Under the pieces are notes generated by a model. The model saw only the letters and a program-made list of their open reading frames with translations. It made no database searches and had not been told where the DNA came from. The translations under genes and the position numbers were made by a program. Source: Ochromonadaceae sp. CCMP2298 (lineage: Eukaryota; Sar; Synurophyceae; Ochromonadales; Ochromonadaceae). Taken from it: a stretch of DNA of 17,376 nucleotides. Positions within the stretch are counted from its first letter, which is position 1. Each line of letters starts with the position of its first letter. The stretch is taken from NCBI GenBank assembly GCA_026770595.1, contig MU634013.1, positions 1 to 17,376 on the forward strand, read 5' to 3'. This document shows positions 1-7,990 of the stretch, piece by piece.

Positions 1-132
1 CGCAAAACCTCGGCCGCACCCTGAAAACCTCGGGCCCCACTCAAAAACCTGGGCTGGAAAACCCCGAATTTCGGCCTTGGTGTGAAATTACTATTTTTGG
101 TCCGTTGCATAAACGGCGGATTTCCAGAGACT
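1..132. repeat. Repeat-like noncoding sequence at the left edge
   Basis: This stretch is built from variants of a short motif (CAAAACCT, GAAAACCTCGGG, CTCAAAAACCTGGG). The 14-mer CTCAAAAACCTGGG at 40-53 recurs exactly at 15562-15575. TTTTGGTCCG near 94-105 recurs near 17193-17202. No open frame or RNA gene is visible. It is probably the decayed edge of a dispersed repeat family that also flanks the window's right end. The family is not identified. Confidence 0.4.
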
Positions 133-563
133 GTAAAAACCGTGGACTCTGTATAAACTGTGGACTCAAAAACATGGGCCAAAAACGCTCAAATAACGTA
201 ACAGAGCATCCTAGAAATGACTAATCCGCATCGATTCGCGTAATTATAAGACTCGTATTGTCGAGTAATACGATACTTGTGAATTCAGTACATTTATTTT
301 TATGGTCCAACAAGGGAATTCACTCGATCAGGTATTTTCTGAGTGGCTGGATCTCAGAAAAATACCTGATCGAGTGAATTCCCTTGTTGGACCATAAAAA
401 TAAATGTACTGAATTCACAAGTATCGTATTACTCGACAATACGAGCCTTATAATTACGCGAATCGATGCGGATTAGTCACTTTTAGGATGCTCTGTTACG
501 TTATTTGAGCGTTTTTGGCCCATGTTTTGAGTCCACAGTTTATACAGAGTCCACGGTTTTTAC
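133..563. repeat. Long near-perfect inverted repeat (foldback or MITE-like element)
   Basis: The left arm (133-343) and right arm (353-563) are reverse complements over 211 bp each, separated by a 9-nt spacer (344-352, TGGCTGGAT). By eye the arms differ by about three substitutions and two single-base length changes in A/T runs, so they are recent or kept alike by gene conversion. The outer ends read GTAAAAACC and GGTTTTTAC. Each arm also carries two copies of a YGTGGACTC motif and a short internal palindrome around CGTATTGTCGAGTAATACG. The element is more AT-rich than the nearby genes and encodes no convincing protein. I see no clear target-site duplication. It is either a nonautonomous foldback transposon or a hairpin locus that would give long double-stranded RNA if transcribed. 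Confidence 0.9.
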
Positions 564-874
564 TCTCCTGACAATGGCTGATGGAAACCGGCAAAACGTC
601 ATTTATTGCACGCTGCTTTTGGTGGTGTGGAGGGTGTGGAAAGGTGTAGCTGTCTCTGGTCAAACAGTCAAAAGGAGCCACGTCATTCGGAAGCAACACT
701 TGCATTCGGAATAGTGTAGCGGGGTCAAAGAGAAGAGTCAAAAATGGAGAGCGCTTGTAAACGGAGAACGCGGGGTCAAATCAACGCACAAGCAGCCCAT
801 CTTTGGTGAATTGCTCACAATTTGCAGCTCCAGACACCACATCTAGATTGATTCCAAGGCTAACCTTTGAGAAG
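564..874 (+). promoter_or_regulatory. Upstream region of the SIT-like gene
   Basis: These 311 bp lie between the inverted repeat and the first good ATG of the SIT-like gene, so the core promoter and 5' UTR should be here. GCGGGGTCAAA occurs twice, at 719-729 and 770-780, 51 bp apart. No TATA box is evident. The transporter frame stays open upstream to a TTG at 803, but no homologous residues are seen before 875. Confidence 0.35.
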
Positions 875-2728
875 ATGAGCACTGCAATTGGTACCATGAA
901 CAGCTTCTGCCGGTCGTCTCCGTGCGAGAATGTGAAGCTGGTGGTGAGCAGCGCGCTAGTCACCCTGCTCATTTTCGTCCTCATCATCGGTGTCTCACTC
1001 ACCTGGTGCGTGCTCAAGATCCACCCCGCGGCCAACTTCCTCCTGCTAATCGGCGCGATTACGCTGCTGGCCTACGTGGAGGCGCTGCACTACGCATGCG
1101 TGGCGATTGAGAAGTGGGACATGGACCAGGTGGGTCAATTGATCATTATTGGATACACTTTTGTCTAATCTACTCTGTCTATTACTGAGCAGTACAAGGA
1201 GCGCTTCCCGCGCGCTGTCAAGTGCCACGCCCTGGTGGACACGCCTGATAAGGTCAAGAAGTTCCTGGTGGGCAGGCAGTTCTTCGTGATCTTCGTGGTC
1301 TTCCTCATCGCGCAGATCACCTCCTTCGAAGGTACCACAACACACACAAACACACAAACACACACACATCATATAAATCATATTCCGCATGTTCCTGACC
1401 TCAACTATCTCTGCCTATTTGCCACGCCTGCCTGCTACTCTGCCTGCCTCTCTGCCTGCAGCCGTCCCCAAAAACTTCGCAGGTCTGCCGAGCATCTTGG
1501 TGCTGATCTTCATCCAGACCGGTCTGCCCGGCATCGCTCTCACCCTCAACGTGGGCCAGCTGGTAAGCCTCTCAGCTTCTCAGCCCCGCAGCCTCAGGGT
1601 CAATGCATCTGTACATCTATGCAATTATGTGTATATGACCCGACCAGCACTCCATCTGACCTGCTCCCTCTCCCCCCCTCTTCCCCCCTCTCCCCTGCTC
1701 CCTGCCCCCTGCAGATCAGCCAAATCTACGTGGAGGAGTTCACTCTGCAGTTCATGAACATCTATGGCTGCGAGTTCGTCATCCGCCTCTCTCTCTTCGC
1801 CGAGTGGATCGGCATCTGCAACTTCTCCTGGCTGCTCTACGGCGTCGTCTCGCGCATCGCGTGCAAAAAGGTACGCCGCATCCAGAAGACCCTCGACGCT
1901 GACAACCTCCGCTCCACCGACGATCTCAACGAGCCTACCAGCCCTCACACCGCCAACAGAGGGCCCGACTTCGACACCGGCCTGACCCGCAAGGAGCCCC
2001 TGACGCTGTTCGACTATGCCAAATACATCTGGTCGACCGCTGTCACTCTGGGCTCCGTGGTTGTAGTGCTGTACGGCATCTCCATCGAGGCATACGTGCT
2101 GCCCATCCCCGCCGGCGCCGCCTACATCGTGGCCCTCATACTGCTCACCACGCTCTACTACCTCGAGGGCCTGATGATCGCTATCGTAGGGACGCAGTAC
2201 TGGGACCCCGAGACATTCCGCACCGTGTACCCTCGCGCGTACAAAGTGCACGCGATGATGTCCGAGCCCGATAATGTCAAGCGCTTCATCATCGGCCGCC
2301 AGTTCTTCACCCTGCTCACCAACTTCTTCCTGGCGCAGATCCTGGTCTTCGCCAACTGGAAGAGCGGCTCCTACAACCCTGTCCTGTTCTTCCTGGTGAT
2401 CAAGTCGGGCCTGGTGGGTGTCATGATCATCCTCGCGTTCGCGCAGCTTCTTCCCGAGCTGCTTGCTGCCGAGTTCCCCCTGCGCTTCATGAACATGTAC
2501 GGGTCCGGCGCCATCTGCAACATGTGCATGGTCTTCGACGCGATTGGTGTGGGCCACTTCGCCTGGGCCCTCTACTTCGTCACGCGCAAAATGATTTGCG
2601 GCAGCCAGATGTCTGGTGATACGGTGGTGGAGGGCACCAAGCCCACGCTGGTGATTGTGGCCTCTGCGGAGGTGCTGGCCAAGACCAAGAAGCTGGCAGT
2701 GCGCAACCCCGACCACAGCACCGTCTAG
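875..2728 (+). CDS. Silicon-transporter (SIT)-like 10-helix membrane protein, 4 exons
   Basis: Exons are 875-1129, 1193-1331, 1462-1562 and 1715-2728; all three introns (63, 130 and 152 bp) are GT-AG. The spliced protein is 502 aa, close to diatom SITs. It consists of two homologous five-helix halves (about 21-212 and 264-456) joined by a charged linker. Each half carries the SIT landmarks in order: a helix with the EGxQ site, a Y(K/R)-x-P segment, the GRQ motif (112-114 and 359-361, in the context GRQFF), a following helix ending AQI, a TGL/SGL helix, a Q-L pair, and an F-MN-YG segment. Both EGxQ sites are altered: EALH (69-72) and EGLM (316-319). SITs carry silicic acid across the plasma or silica-vesicle membrane, and EGxQ/GRQ are proposed substrate sites, so the substrate here is uncertain. 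No C-terminal coiled coil is obvious. The start at 875 is the first ATG; a second in-frame ATG lies at 896. The fold assignment is firm; silicon transport is inference. Confidence 0.8.
1336..1368 (+). repeat. CA-rich microsatellite in intron 2 of the SIT-like gene
   Basis: An imperfect run of CA and ACAAA units starts four bases after the GT donor at 1332 and lies entirely inside the 130-bp intron. The frame remains open across it, which can mislead single-exon ORF callers. The homologous reading frame is restored only by splicing 1331 to 1462. Confidence 0.75.
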
Positions 2729-3293
2729 GCAGTCAGAGGCCCCTCCCCCGTCCCAGTTCTAGCGTCATCCCATACCCGGCTCTAGTAACCCATCCCCGTC
2801 CACTGCCCTGTTGCGTGGCTACCCGTGCTCCTACCGGCAGCAACCCTACCCTAGTCACTCTCGATGTCCAACACCCCGCAGCTTCCACCGCCCACACCCC
2901 GCACCTCACACCTCACCAACAGCAATCCACATCCTGCATGTGTGCATTTGTGCACGCGTGCTTGTGGATCAACAGAATCTTCACGGTTACATATTTAGAA
3001 GAGTATTGCAAGTGTGTCACACACGTTTTCATATTTAGACAAGGATTACCAGTTTACCATTTACCAGTTTACCGACCATAATCGACACAGTTTTTCACAT
3101 CGTAAGCACCTAAAAACATATATGTGAAGCAAAGAGGCAGAGGTTGCAGAGGCGGCAGAGGCAGTTTAGGCAACAACCATGCGTGCCATTGCAAACAATA
3201 AATTAAGCTCTAAACTAACAACCTCACCCGCACAGCAAGCCTCCCACACAAGCCTCCCACACAGTCCCCTTATGGGTCTAGAATCCGCCGTGT
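2729..3293. other. Convergent 3' region, no gene seen
   Basis: This 565-bp stretch separates the ends of the SIT-like gene (+) and the BBS6-like gene (-) and should hold both 3' UTRs. It contains a short imperfect tandem repeat near 3046-3075 (ATTACCAGTTTACC twice) and purine-rich GCAGAGG repeats around 3128-3168. AATAAA occurs near 3198 on the + strand. The open frames here are short and lack recognisable features. Confidence 0.5.
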
Positions 3294-6257
3294 CTAAGCG
3301 TTGGAGTGTCGTGTCCCCGTGTTTTCGCGCGGCTCTGCGAACAGCAGCGCGTCTGCATCAAGCAGACTGCAGGCGGCATCCACAGCCACGCGCAGAGCCA
3401 GCACGCCATCGGCCATCCCGTCCACGTGCGCACAGTAGGGAGGACGCTGCTGCTGCTGTCTCTGCTGTCTCTCCTGTCTCTGTTGCCCCCCCTGCTGTCC
3501 CCCCTGCTGATTTTGATGCCTCTGCTGTTGTGTAGATGCAAGTGCGGGTAGGTGCAGAGCGAACCCAGAGCCGCCCGGGGCGGCGGAGACTGAGACGCAG
3601 ACGCCCCCGGGAGACCGAAAGACGAGCACTCCTGCGCCTGCTTCTCCCGCACCTGCCTCTCCCACGGGCGCAGAACTGGGTAGGGAAAATCCCTCTTCCT
3701 CCCACTGCTCCTGCCTGTGTCCCTGGCCCACCACCCGCGCACAGTGCAGTAACGAGCTGCGGAAAATGTCAACGCCTAGCTGCGTGCCGCGCCGAACCCG
3801 ACTCTGCTGGCGTCGGCGCTGCTGCTGTGGCTGTTCCTCCTGCTCCCGCTGCTTGAGGTTGTCAACGAGATCAGCGGTGTTGCCACAGCTGTTACCGTCA
3901 TCGCCAACACTACTGTTACCACAACCACCGCTACCCGCAGTAGAATGAGCAGCGTAGGTGCGCGTGTCTTGTGCCGTGGCCATGTCGCCGCCCAGTTCCC
4001 TCGCCAAGTAAGCCTGCCAGCACCCGGCCCCGGGCAGGCCACAGACCCTCTGCTCCTGCTCCTGCTCGTGCCCCTGCGCCTGCTCATGCCCCTGCGCCTG
4101 CAGTGCACACCAGTGCTTGGCTGCATCCTCGCACGCGCCCCGCAGCTGCTGCACCACCCCCTCGGTGGGGGCAGCCAGCAGCACCGAGCAGCAGGAGCGC
4201 CAGCGAGCCGCCGCCCCAGCCGAGAACTTGACTAAGGCGGGGATGGGCATGTGGGCGCAGCTATCCAGCAGCAATTCCTGGAAGGCGAGCTGAAGGTCCA
4301 GATCGTCGGAGGGGGCAGCGGCGGAGGCAGATGGTGCGTCGCTGTCCGAATCACTACTGCTGCTGTTAATGCTGTGTGAGGGGCAGGGGACTGTGTGTGC
4401 ATCTGCGTCTGCGTGCGTGTGCGAGGGGAAGCCGCTGGCCAGCACGTAGGTCTGCCCCCACAGACTGCGCAACTGCAGGTCACACAGGAAGCCCAGGCTG
4501 CCCGGGTCCAGCCCTCCCTGTCCCCCCTGTTTTTCTCCCATCCCCCCTCCCCCCTCCTGTTCCTGTCCCGGTCCTGCAGTGGGGAATTCTAAAGATTCCA
4601 GAGAGCCCATGGATCCCAGCATCCGCGCACCGCTGAGTCGAGCCATGGCCCCCACGTACTTGGCAGACAGGCGCTGCAGACAGAGCACGCCGCAGCCCCT
4701 TAGCAGGCGGCGCAGAAAGGGGTGCACGCGTCGCTGGCAGGCCAGCAGCTGCACCCCACTGCTTACCAGAGATTGCGCAAACCTCCGCAGTAGCACGTAC
4801 TCAACTGACTCCTGCGCCTGCTCTGTCTGCTCAGTCTGCTGATACATCTGCTCTCCATAATTGCTTTCCTCCTGCGCCTGCCCGCATTGTTTCTGCTCAA
4901 GACCTGAGGGGCGGCCGATCTCAAGCTGCAGCGCTCCGCCCTCGCTGCCCGGGCCTGTGAACTCGGTGAGCTCCAGTGAGCACTGGAACAAAGCTACCAC
5001 CAGACCCCGCCGCCCGCCCGCACCTTGGCCCGCAGCCTCTGCTTCCCCCTGCGCCCGCTGCAGCAGTGCCGCCGTGCAGTCCGCAGTCAGGGGCAGGCGC
5101 ATCAGCAGCGTGTCGCTGAACACGCGCACGGCGGGGCTGGGCCCAGTGCAGGTGTAGTACAGCAAAACGCCCGCCCCTCCCACCCCGCTGCTCCCACTCA
5201 CCTGCGTGCTCTGCACTGCGCGGAGCATCGCCCATCCCAGCTCCCCCAGGGCGTCGCTGCCCACACGAGCACTCGCACTCGCACCCACTGCAGGGCCAGT
5301 AGGGGTACTTCTCACCCCATGTCCCAGCACCGCAGCCCTCAACAGCTGCCGCACGCTCTCTGCTCGTGTCTGCCCCTGATGCGCCTCTGGCTCTCCCGCC
5401 CCCCTTGTGCCGGGAGTCAGTGGTGGCGGTTTTGGTGGTGACGCCGATGCAGATGCAACCGGCCCGTACCCCTGTCCTTGCACCTGTACCTGCCCATGTC
5501 CCTGTCCCTGTTCCCGTCTCTGCGGGGAATGGAAGCGCAGCGGCAGTAGCAGCAACGCAGGTCCGCAGCGCAGGCGCAGTCTGGAGGCCACGAGGGAGAG
5601 GGCGTCGCAGGGGAGGGCGCAGCGCAGCACCAGTCTGCAGGGGCAGTCCCGCCTGCCCAGCAGCAGCTCACTCTCGCGCAGGGCCAGCCGCAGCCCCCGC
5701 AATAGCAGTGGCAGCGCCACCCCTGCCCCCACCCCTGCATGCGCCTGCCCCTGCGCAGCCGCACCTCCCTCCGCAGCCTGCAAACCGGCCAATGCAATGT
5801 CGCAGAGCAGCAGGCAGCAGAAAGCCGACCCATCACGCAGAGGCCCCAGCAGCACAGCCAGCAAGCGCACCAGGCAGCGGCAGTGCAGGAAAAACGTCTC
5901 ATCTGGACTTGCCCATCTTCCTCCTCCCTCTCCCCGACTATGTCCTTGTCCTTGTCCATGCCCATGCTCCGATTGCTGCTCGCTGTCGTCTCCGCATGGT
6001 CGGGGTAGCCGGCGCAGCAGCACGTCTAGCACCTCTTGCACACTGTGCGCAGCGGAGGCCGGCGCACCCGCCCTTGTGTCCATACCACTTGACGGTATCG
6101 GGACGTCCAGGGAGTGCAGGAGCAGCGCGGCGCCCGGGTGGGCGAGCAGGTGCTGGGCGGCCGACCGCAGCCTCCGCAGCACGAAGACCAAGGGTCCCGG
6201 CCACCGCACATCCCGCACAGGCGCCGCCCAGTCATCTCCAGCGGCTGTGGTGGCCAT
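3294..6257 (-). CDS. MKKS: MKKS/BBS6-like chaperonin-like protein
   Basis: A single 987-codon exon starts at an ATG with G at -3 and +4. The protein is a divergent group II chaperonin relative, closest by my reading to MKKS/BBS6, which helps assemble the BBSome needed for ciliary traffic. Matching landmarks, in order, are: an N-terminal helix ending in an HPG turn (about 24-50); a segment with RDGSAF (141-146), at the place of the chaperonin GDGTT nucleotide loop; an LLMRLPL...VALFQCSL block (384-429); the apical-type core GVQLLACQ...VHP...R...LSGARMLGSMGSL (501-553); GLPGAGC followed by QAYLAREL (740-755), where MKKS has a GGGC motif; and a C-terminal ALRVAVDAACSLLDAD block (954-969). Low-complexity Gly/Gln/His/Glu insertions (about 98-113, 246-264, 720-736) and a Gln-rich stretch near 820 make it much longer than the roughly 570 aa of human MKKS. 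The stop is TAG at 3294-3296. BBS10 or BBS12 are less likely alternatives. A small in-frame intron in a low-complexity part cannot be excluded. Confidence 0.75.
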   Translation of the reverse strand: MATTAAGDDWAAPVRDVRWPGPLVFVLRRLRSAAQHLLAHPGAALLLHSLDVPIPSSGMDTRAGAPASAAHSVQEVLDVLLRRLPRPCGDDSEQQSEHGHGQGQGHSRGEGGGRWASPDETFFLHCRCLVRLLAVLLGPLRDGSAFCCLLLCDIALAGLQAAEGGAAAQGQAHAGVGAGVALPLLLRGLRLALRESELLLGRRDCPCRLVLRCALPCDALSLVASRLRLRCGPALLLLPLRFHSPQRREQGQGHGQVQVQGQGYGPVASASASPPKPPPLTPGTRGAGEPEAHQGQTRAESVRQLLRAAVLGHGVRSTPTGPAVGASASARVGSDALGELGWAMLRAVQSTQVSGSSGVGGAGVLLYYTCTGPSPAVRVFSDTLLMRLPLTADCTAALLQRAQGEAEAAGQGAGGRRGLVVALFQCSLELTEFTGPGSEGGALQLEIGRPSGLEQKQCGQAQEESNYGEQMYQQTEQTEQAQESVEYVLLRRFAQSLVSSGVQLLACQRRVHPFLRRLLRGCGVLCLQRLSAKYVGAMARLSGARMLGSMGSLESLEFPTAGPGQEQEGGGGMGEKQGGQGGLDPGSLGFLCDLQLRSLWGQTYVLASGFPSHTHADADAHTVPCPSHSINSSSSDSDSDAPSASAAAPSDDLDLQLAFQELLLDSCAHMPIPALVKFSAGAAARWRSCCSVLLAAPTEGVVQQLRGACEDAAKHWCALQAQGHEQAQGHEQEQEQRVCGLPGAGCWQAYLARELGGDMATAQDTRTYAAHSTAGSGGCGNSSVGDDGNSCGNTADLVDNLKQREQEEQPQQQRRRQQSRVRRGTQLGVDIFRSSLLHCARVVGQGHRQEQWEEEGFSLPSSAPVGEAGAGEAGAGVLVFRSPGGVCVSVSAAPGGSGFALHLPALASTQQQRHQNQQGGQQGGQQRQERQQRQQQQRPPYCAHVDGMADGVLALRVAVDAACSLLDADALLFAEPRENTGTRHSNA

Positions 6258-6706
6258 AACCGCTCTGCCTTAAACCATGCAAGAGGCTGCAGGGCCGAAG
6301 CTCTACCGAGCGAAGCAAACCGGGGCTTGTATTTGACGGTATAACCGCTCTCCAATGCCCAGCGTCTCGGGTCGTTTAGACCTCGACGAGCTCGATAGCT
6401 CGGGGGACGACAAAGTCAGAGTCGAGTGCAGCAAATCTTAAACGCTCACCCCAAGAAGCCAGCCTCACTGAGGCTGGCTAGGAACCCTATCTCGATGGAG
6501 ATCATGTGCATGACAATAAGTTACCGATGAAGGCATCAATAATTCGATCAGAGCAACAATGGTTCGACGACGACAAGAATTCGTTTTGTAATCGAAGGTG
6601 AGATTGGCTGGAATGTCTTGGAGGTCGTTGTCCACGGCGACAGATTCTTGGACCAACGGGAGAGAGATCCTGGAGAGCTGCATTGTATCTCTCTGTAAAG
6701 GCAAGC
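6258..6706. promoter_or_regulatory. Divergent upstream region of the BBS6-like and Cys/His genes
   Basis: These 449 bp separate two genes transcribed outward, so both promoters and 5' UTRs should lie here. A perfect 23-bp hairpin sits at 6457-6479. AAGGTGAGA near 6595-6603 looks like a splice donor, so a noncoding first exon for the downstream gene is possible, but the only AG near the ATG (6699-6700, AAAG) is a weak acceptor. I looked for an RFX-type X-box upstream of the ciliary gene and saw none. Confidence 0.4.
6457..6479. other. Perfect 11-bp-arm inverted repeat
   Basis: AGCCAGCCTCA and TGAGGCTGGCT are exact reverse complements around a single central C. The hairpin lies 200 bp upstream of the BBS6-like ATG and 228 bp upstream of the Cys/His gene. 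It could be a protein-binding palindrome or an RNA hairpin in a 5' leader. It is not followed by a T-run on either strand. Confidence 0.6.
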
Positions 6707-7189
6707 ATGGGGCTGGGTGAGCTTGTAACGGTTGAGGAAGAGGGTGCAACGATTTGTTACTGCGAGGAACACAGACTCGAGCATTGTCATCAGTGCTGTT
6801 GCGACTACAGAGATATGAATATTGAGGCTCGCAGCCAAGCAGCTGCCGAAGCTCAAGCAGCTCAATATGCAGCAGGTACCCATGTACAAAGTGGTACTCT
6901 TGCTCGCATCAAGACTACAGCGGGAATCTACATCGACGAGCTGCCGCTCGGGACACGCCGCAAACTCAAAGCACAGAGGATCGAAACTTTGAGAAGAGAA
7001 GGGAGGACATTGCCGGAATCGCAGCTTTGGCTGACTGTGCTTGGATTCTACGCAGAGGGCAATCCAAACGAACCTGATGATGATCTACGCTATCTGCCCT
7101 CCTACACTGTCAAATTTGACGACTCTGTCAATTTCTGCGACATTCCTTGCGAAGACCTGGACGACGACTACGAAGCACAGAGCGAATGA
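6707..7189 (+). CDS. Small Cys/His-cluster (putative zinc-binding) protein
   Basis: From the ATG at 6707 the protein has 160 aa and ends at TGA (7187-7189). The frame is open upstream only to a TGA at 6599 and holds no earlier ATG. Residues 17-34 form a compact cluster C-x-C-x2-H-x3-H-C-x2-C-C-C-D-Y, probably a small metal-binding site; it is too short for a RING and lacks full MYND spacing. An Ala/Gln-rich helix follows (about 40-58), then a segment with PLGTRRKLKAQR (87-98) and an acidic C-terminus. No signal peptide or membrane helix is seen. Codon use is more AT-tolerant than in the BBS6-like and JmjC genes. I do not recognise the family. It is accepted as real because the frame is clean and the composition protein-like. 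Confidence 0.6.
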   Translation: MGLGELVTVEEEGATICYCEEHRLEHCHQCCCDYRDMNIEARSQAAAEAQAAQYAAGTHVQSGTLARIKTTAGIYIDELPLGTRRKLKAQRIETLRREGRTLPESQLWLTVLGFYAEGNPNEPDDDLRYLPSYTVKFDDSVNFCDIPCEDLDDDYEAQSE

Positions 7190-7990
7190 AGGGTGGTCGA
7201 CAAGACCTGCAGCAGCAGTAACGGTACGGCCCTGGTCCAACAGTAGCACCTGCACCTGAAGAAACCCTGGCCCTGCCCCTGCACCTGCCCCCCCACTGGC
7301 ATCCTACTCCTTGGGCCTCCAGGTAGGGGCAAGTAGCCAAGGTACATTGCTGAGGGAGTGAGGGAGAGCAGCTCAATCCATGTGGACAGATGCGGCAGAG
7401 GGAACAGAGGGGCCAGAGGGGTCACAGGGAGCAGAGGGGCCAGAGGGGTCACAGGGTTTATGCTGGGGAGGGAAGGGGAAGGGGAGCCGGGGAGATCTGA
7501 GAGACAGTGGGAGGACCCCAACAGGCGAGCATGAGTACTGGCAGGGGCCTTGATCGAAGACATAGATGTAGACTTGATCGACGCAGACCTCGGTGCATAG
7601 GCAAATAATCTGGGCACTGCGGCAGGGGCAGAGCAGTGCAGCCGTGCAGTATTACAACATATCAGAGGCTTTGTGTAAATGCACAAACGAATACCACCAC
7701 CATCTCTACTGGCGCTGCCTTCTCACTCTTTAAGTTACAGTGGTTTGCTCGAAAAGCCATCTGCAGAATGCCGAGCGACATCCCAACAAGATAATACTGA
7801 AATACGTTGTTTTCTCAGCGAATTCTACCGTATTCTATGTTTCGAATTTTTGTTGCCCTTTGTCCTTGTTGTCCTTTGTGGAAATCTGCGAGGAGAGTTG
7901 CTCATCACCGCGTTCACTTCTTCCCTCCACTCTATATCTAGCTTCAATTTGCTCCCAAGGATAGAGCAGTGCCAAGGATCGAGCAGTGCG
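7190..7990. other. Intergenic region and 5' region of the JmjC gene
   Basis: This 801-bp stretch lies between two + strand genes. The first half (to about 7550) is G/C-skewed low-complexity sequence, including CCTGNCCCTGCACCTG hexamer-type repeats at about 7265-7290 like those that encode Gly-Gln runs in the BBS6-like gene, and a tandem repeat at 7403-7456. From about 7680 to 7990 composition becomes AT-richer, as expected for a promoter and 5' UTR. The JmjC frame is open from an ATG at 7679, but the upstream 104 residues have no match to the domain plan. Confidence 0.5.
7403..7456. repeat. 27-bp tandem duplication
   Basis: Two adjacent 27-bp units, 7403-7429 and 7430-7456, share the core CAGAGGGGCCAGAGGGGTCACAGGG and differ only at the second base (A or G). 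The unit is itself made of AGAGGGG-type half repeats. It lies in noncoding sequence 3' of the Cys/His gene. Confidence 0.85.

Noticed and set aside
496-741. Short open frames on both strands at the right arm of the inverted repeat
   Set aside because: They lie partly inside the palindrome, have no domain or signal features, and arise by chance in the arm sequence.
1625-2716. 363-codon - strand open frame opposite the SIT-like gene
   Set aside because: It is antisense to exon 4 and made of His/Gly/Glu-rich sequence without hydrophobic or domain pattern, typical of a GC-rich shadow.
5366-6273. Two overlapping + strand open frames of nearly 300 codons
   Set aside because: They are antisense shadows of the GC-rich BBS6-like gene; their products are Pro/Ala/Arg/Cys-rich low-complexity, while the - strand frame carries the chaperonin motifs.
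7168-7686. 172-codon - strand open frame between the Cys/His gene and the JmjC gene
   Set aside because: It is mostly translated G-rich tandem repeats (Pro/Leu and Gly-Gln runs) with no recognisable domain and no good start context.
7679-7990. N-terminal extension of the JmjC protein from an ATG at 7679
   Set aside because: The region is AT-richer than the coding part, adds an unrelated hydrophobic stretch, and the ATG at 7991 has a better context followed at once by a clean signal anchor.
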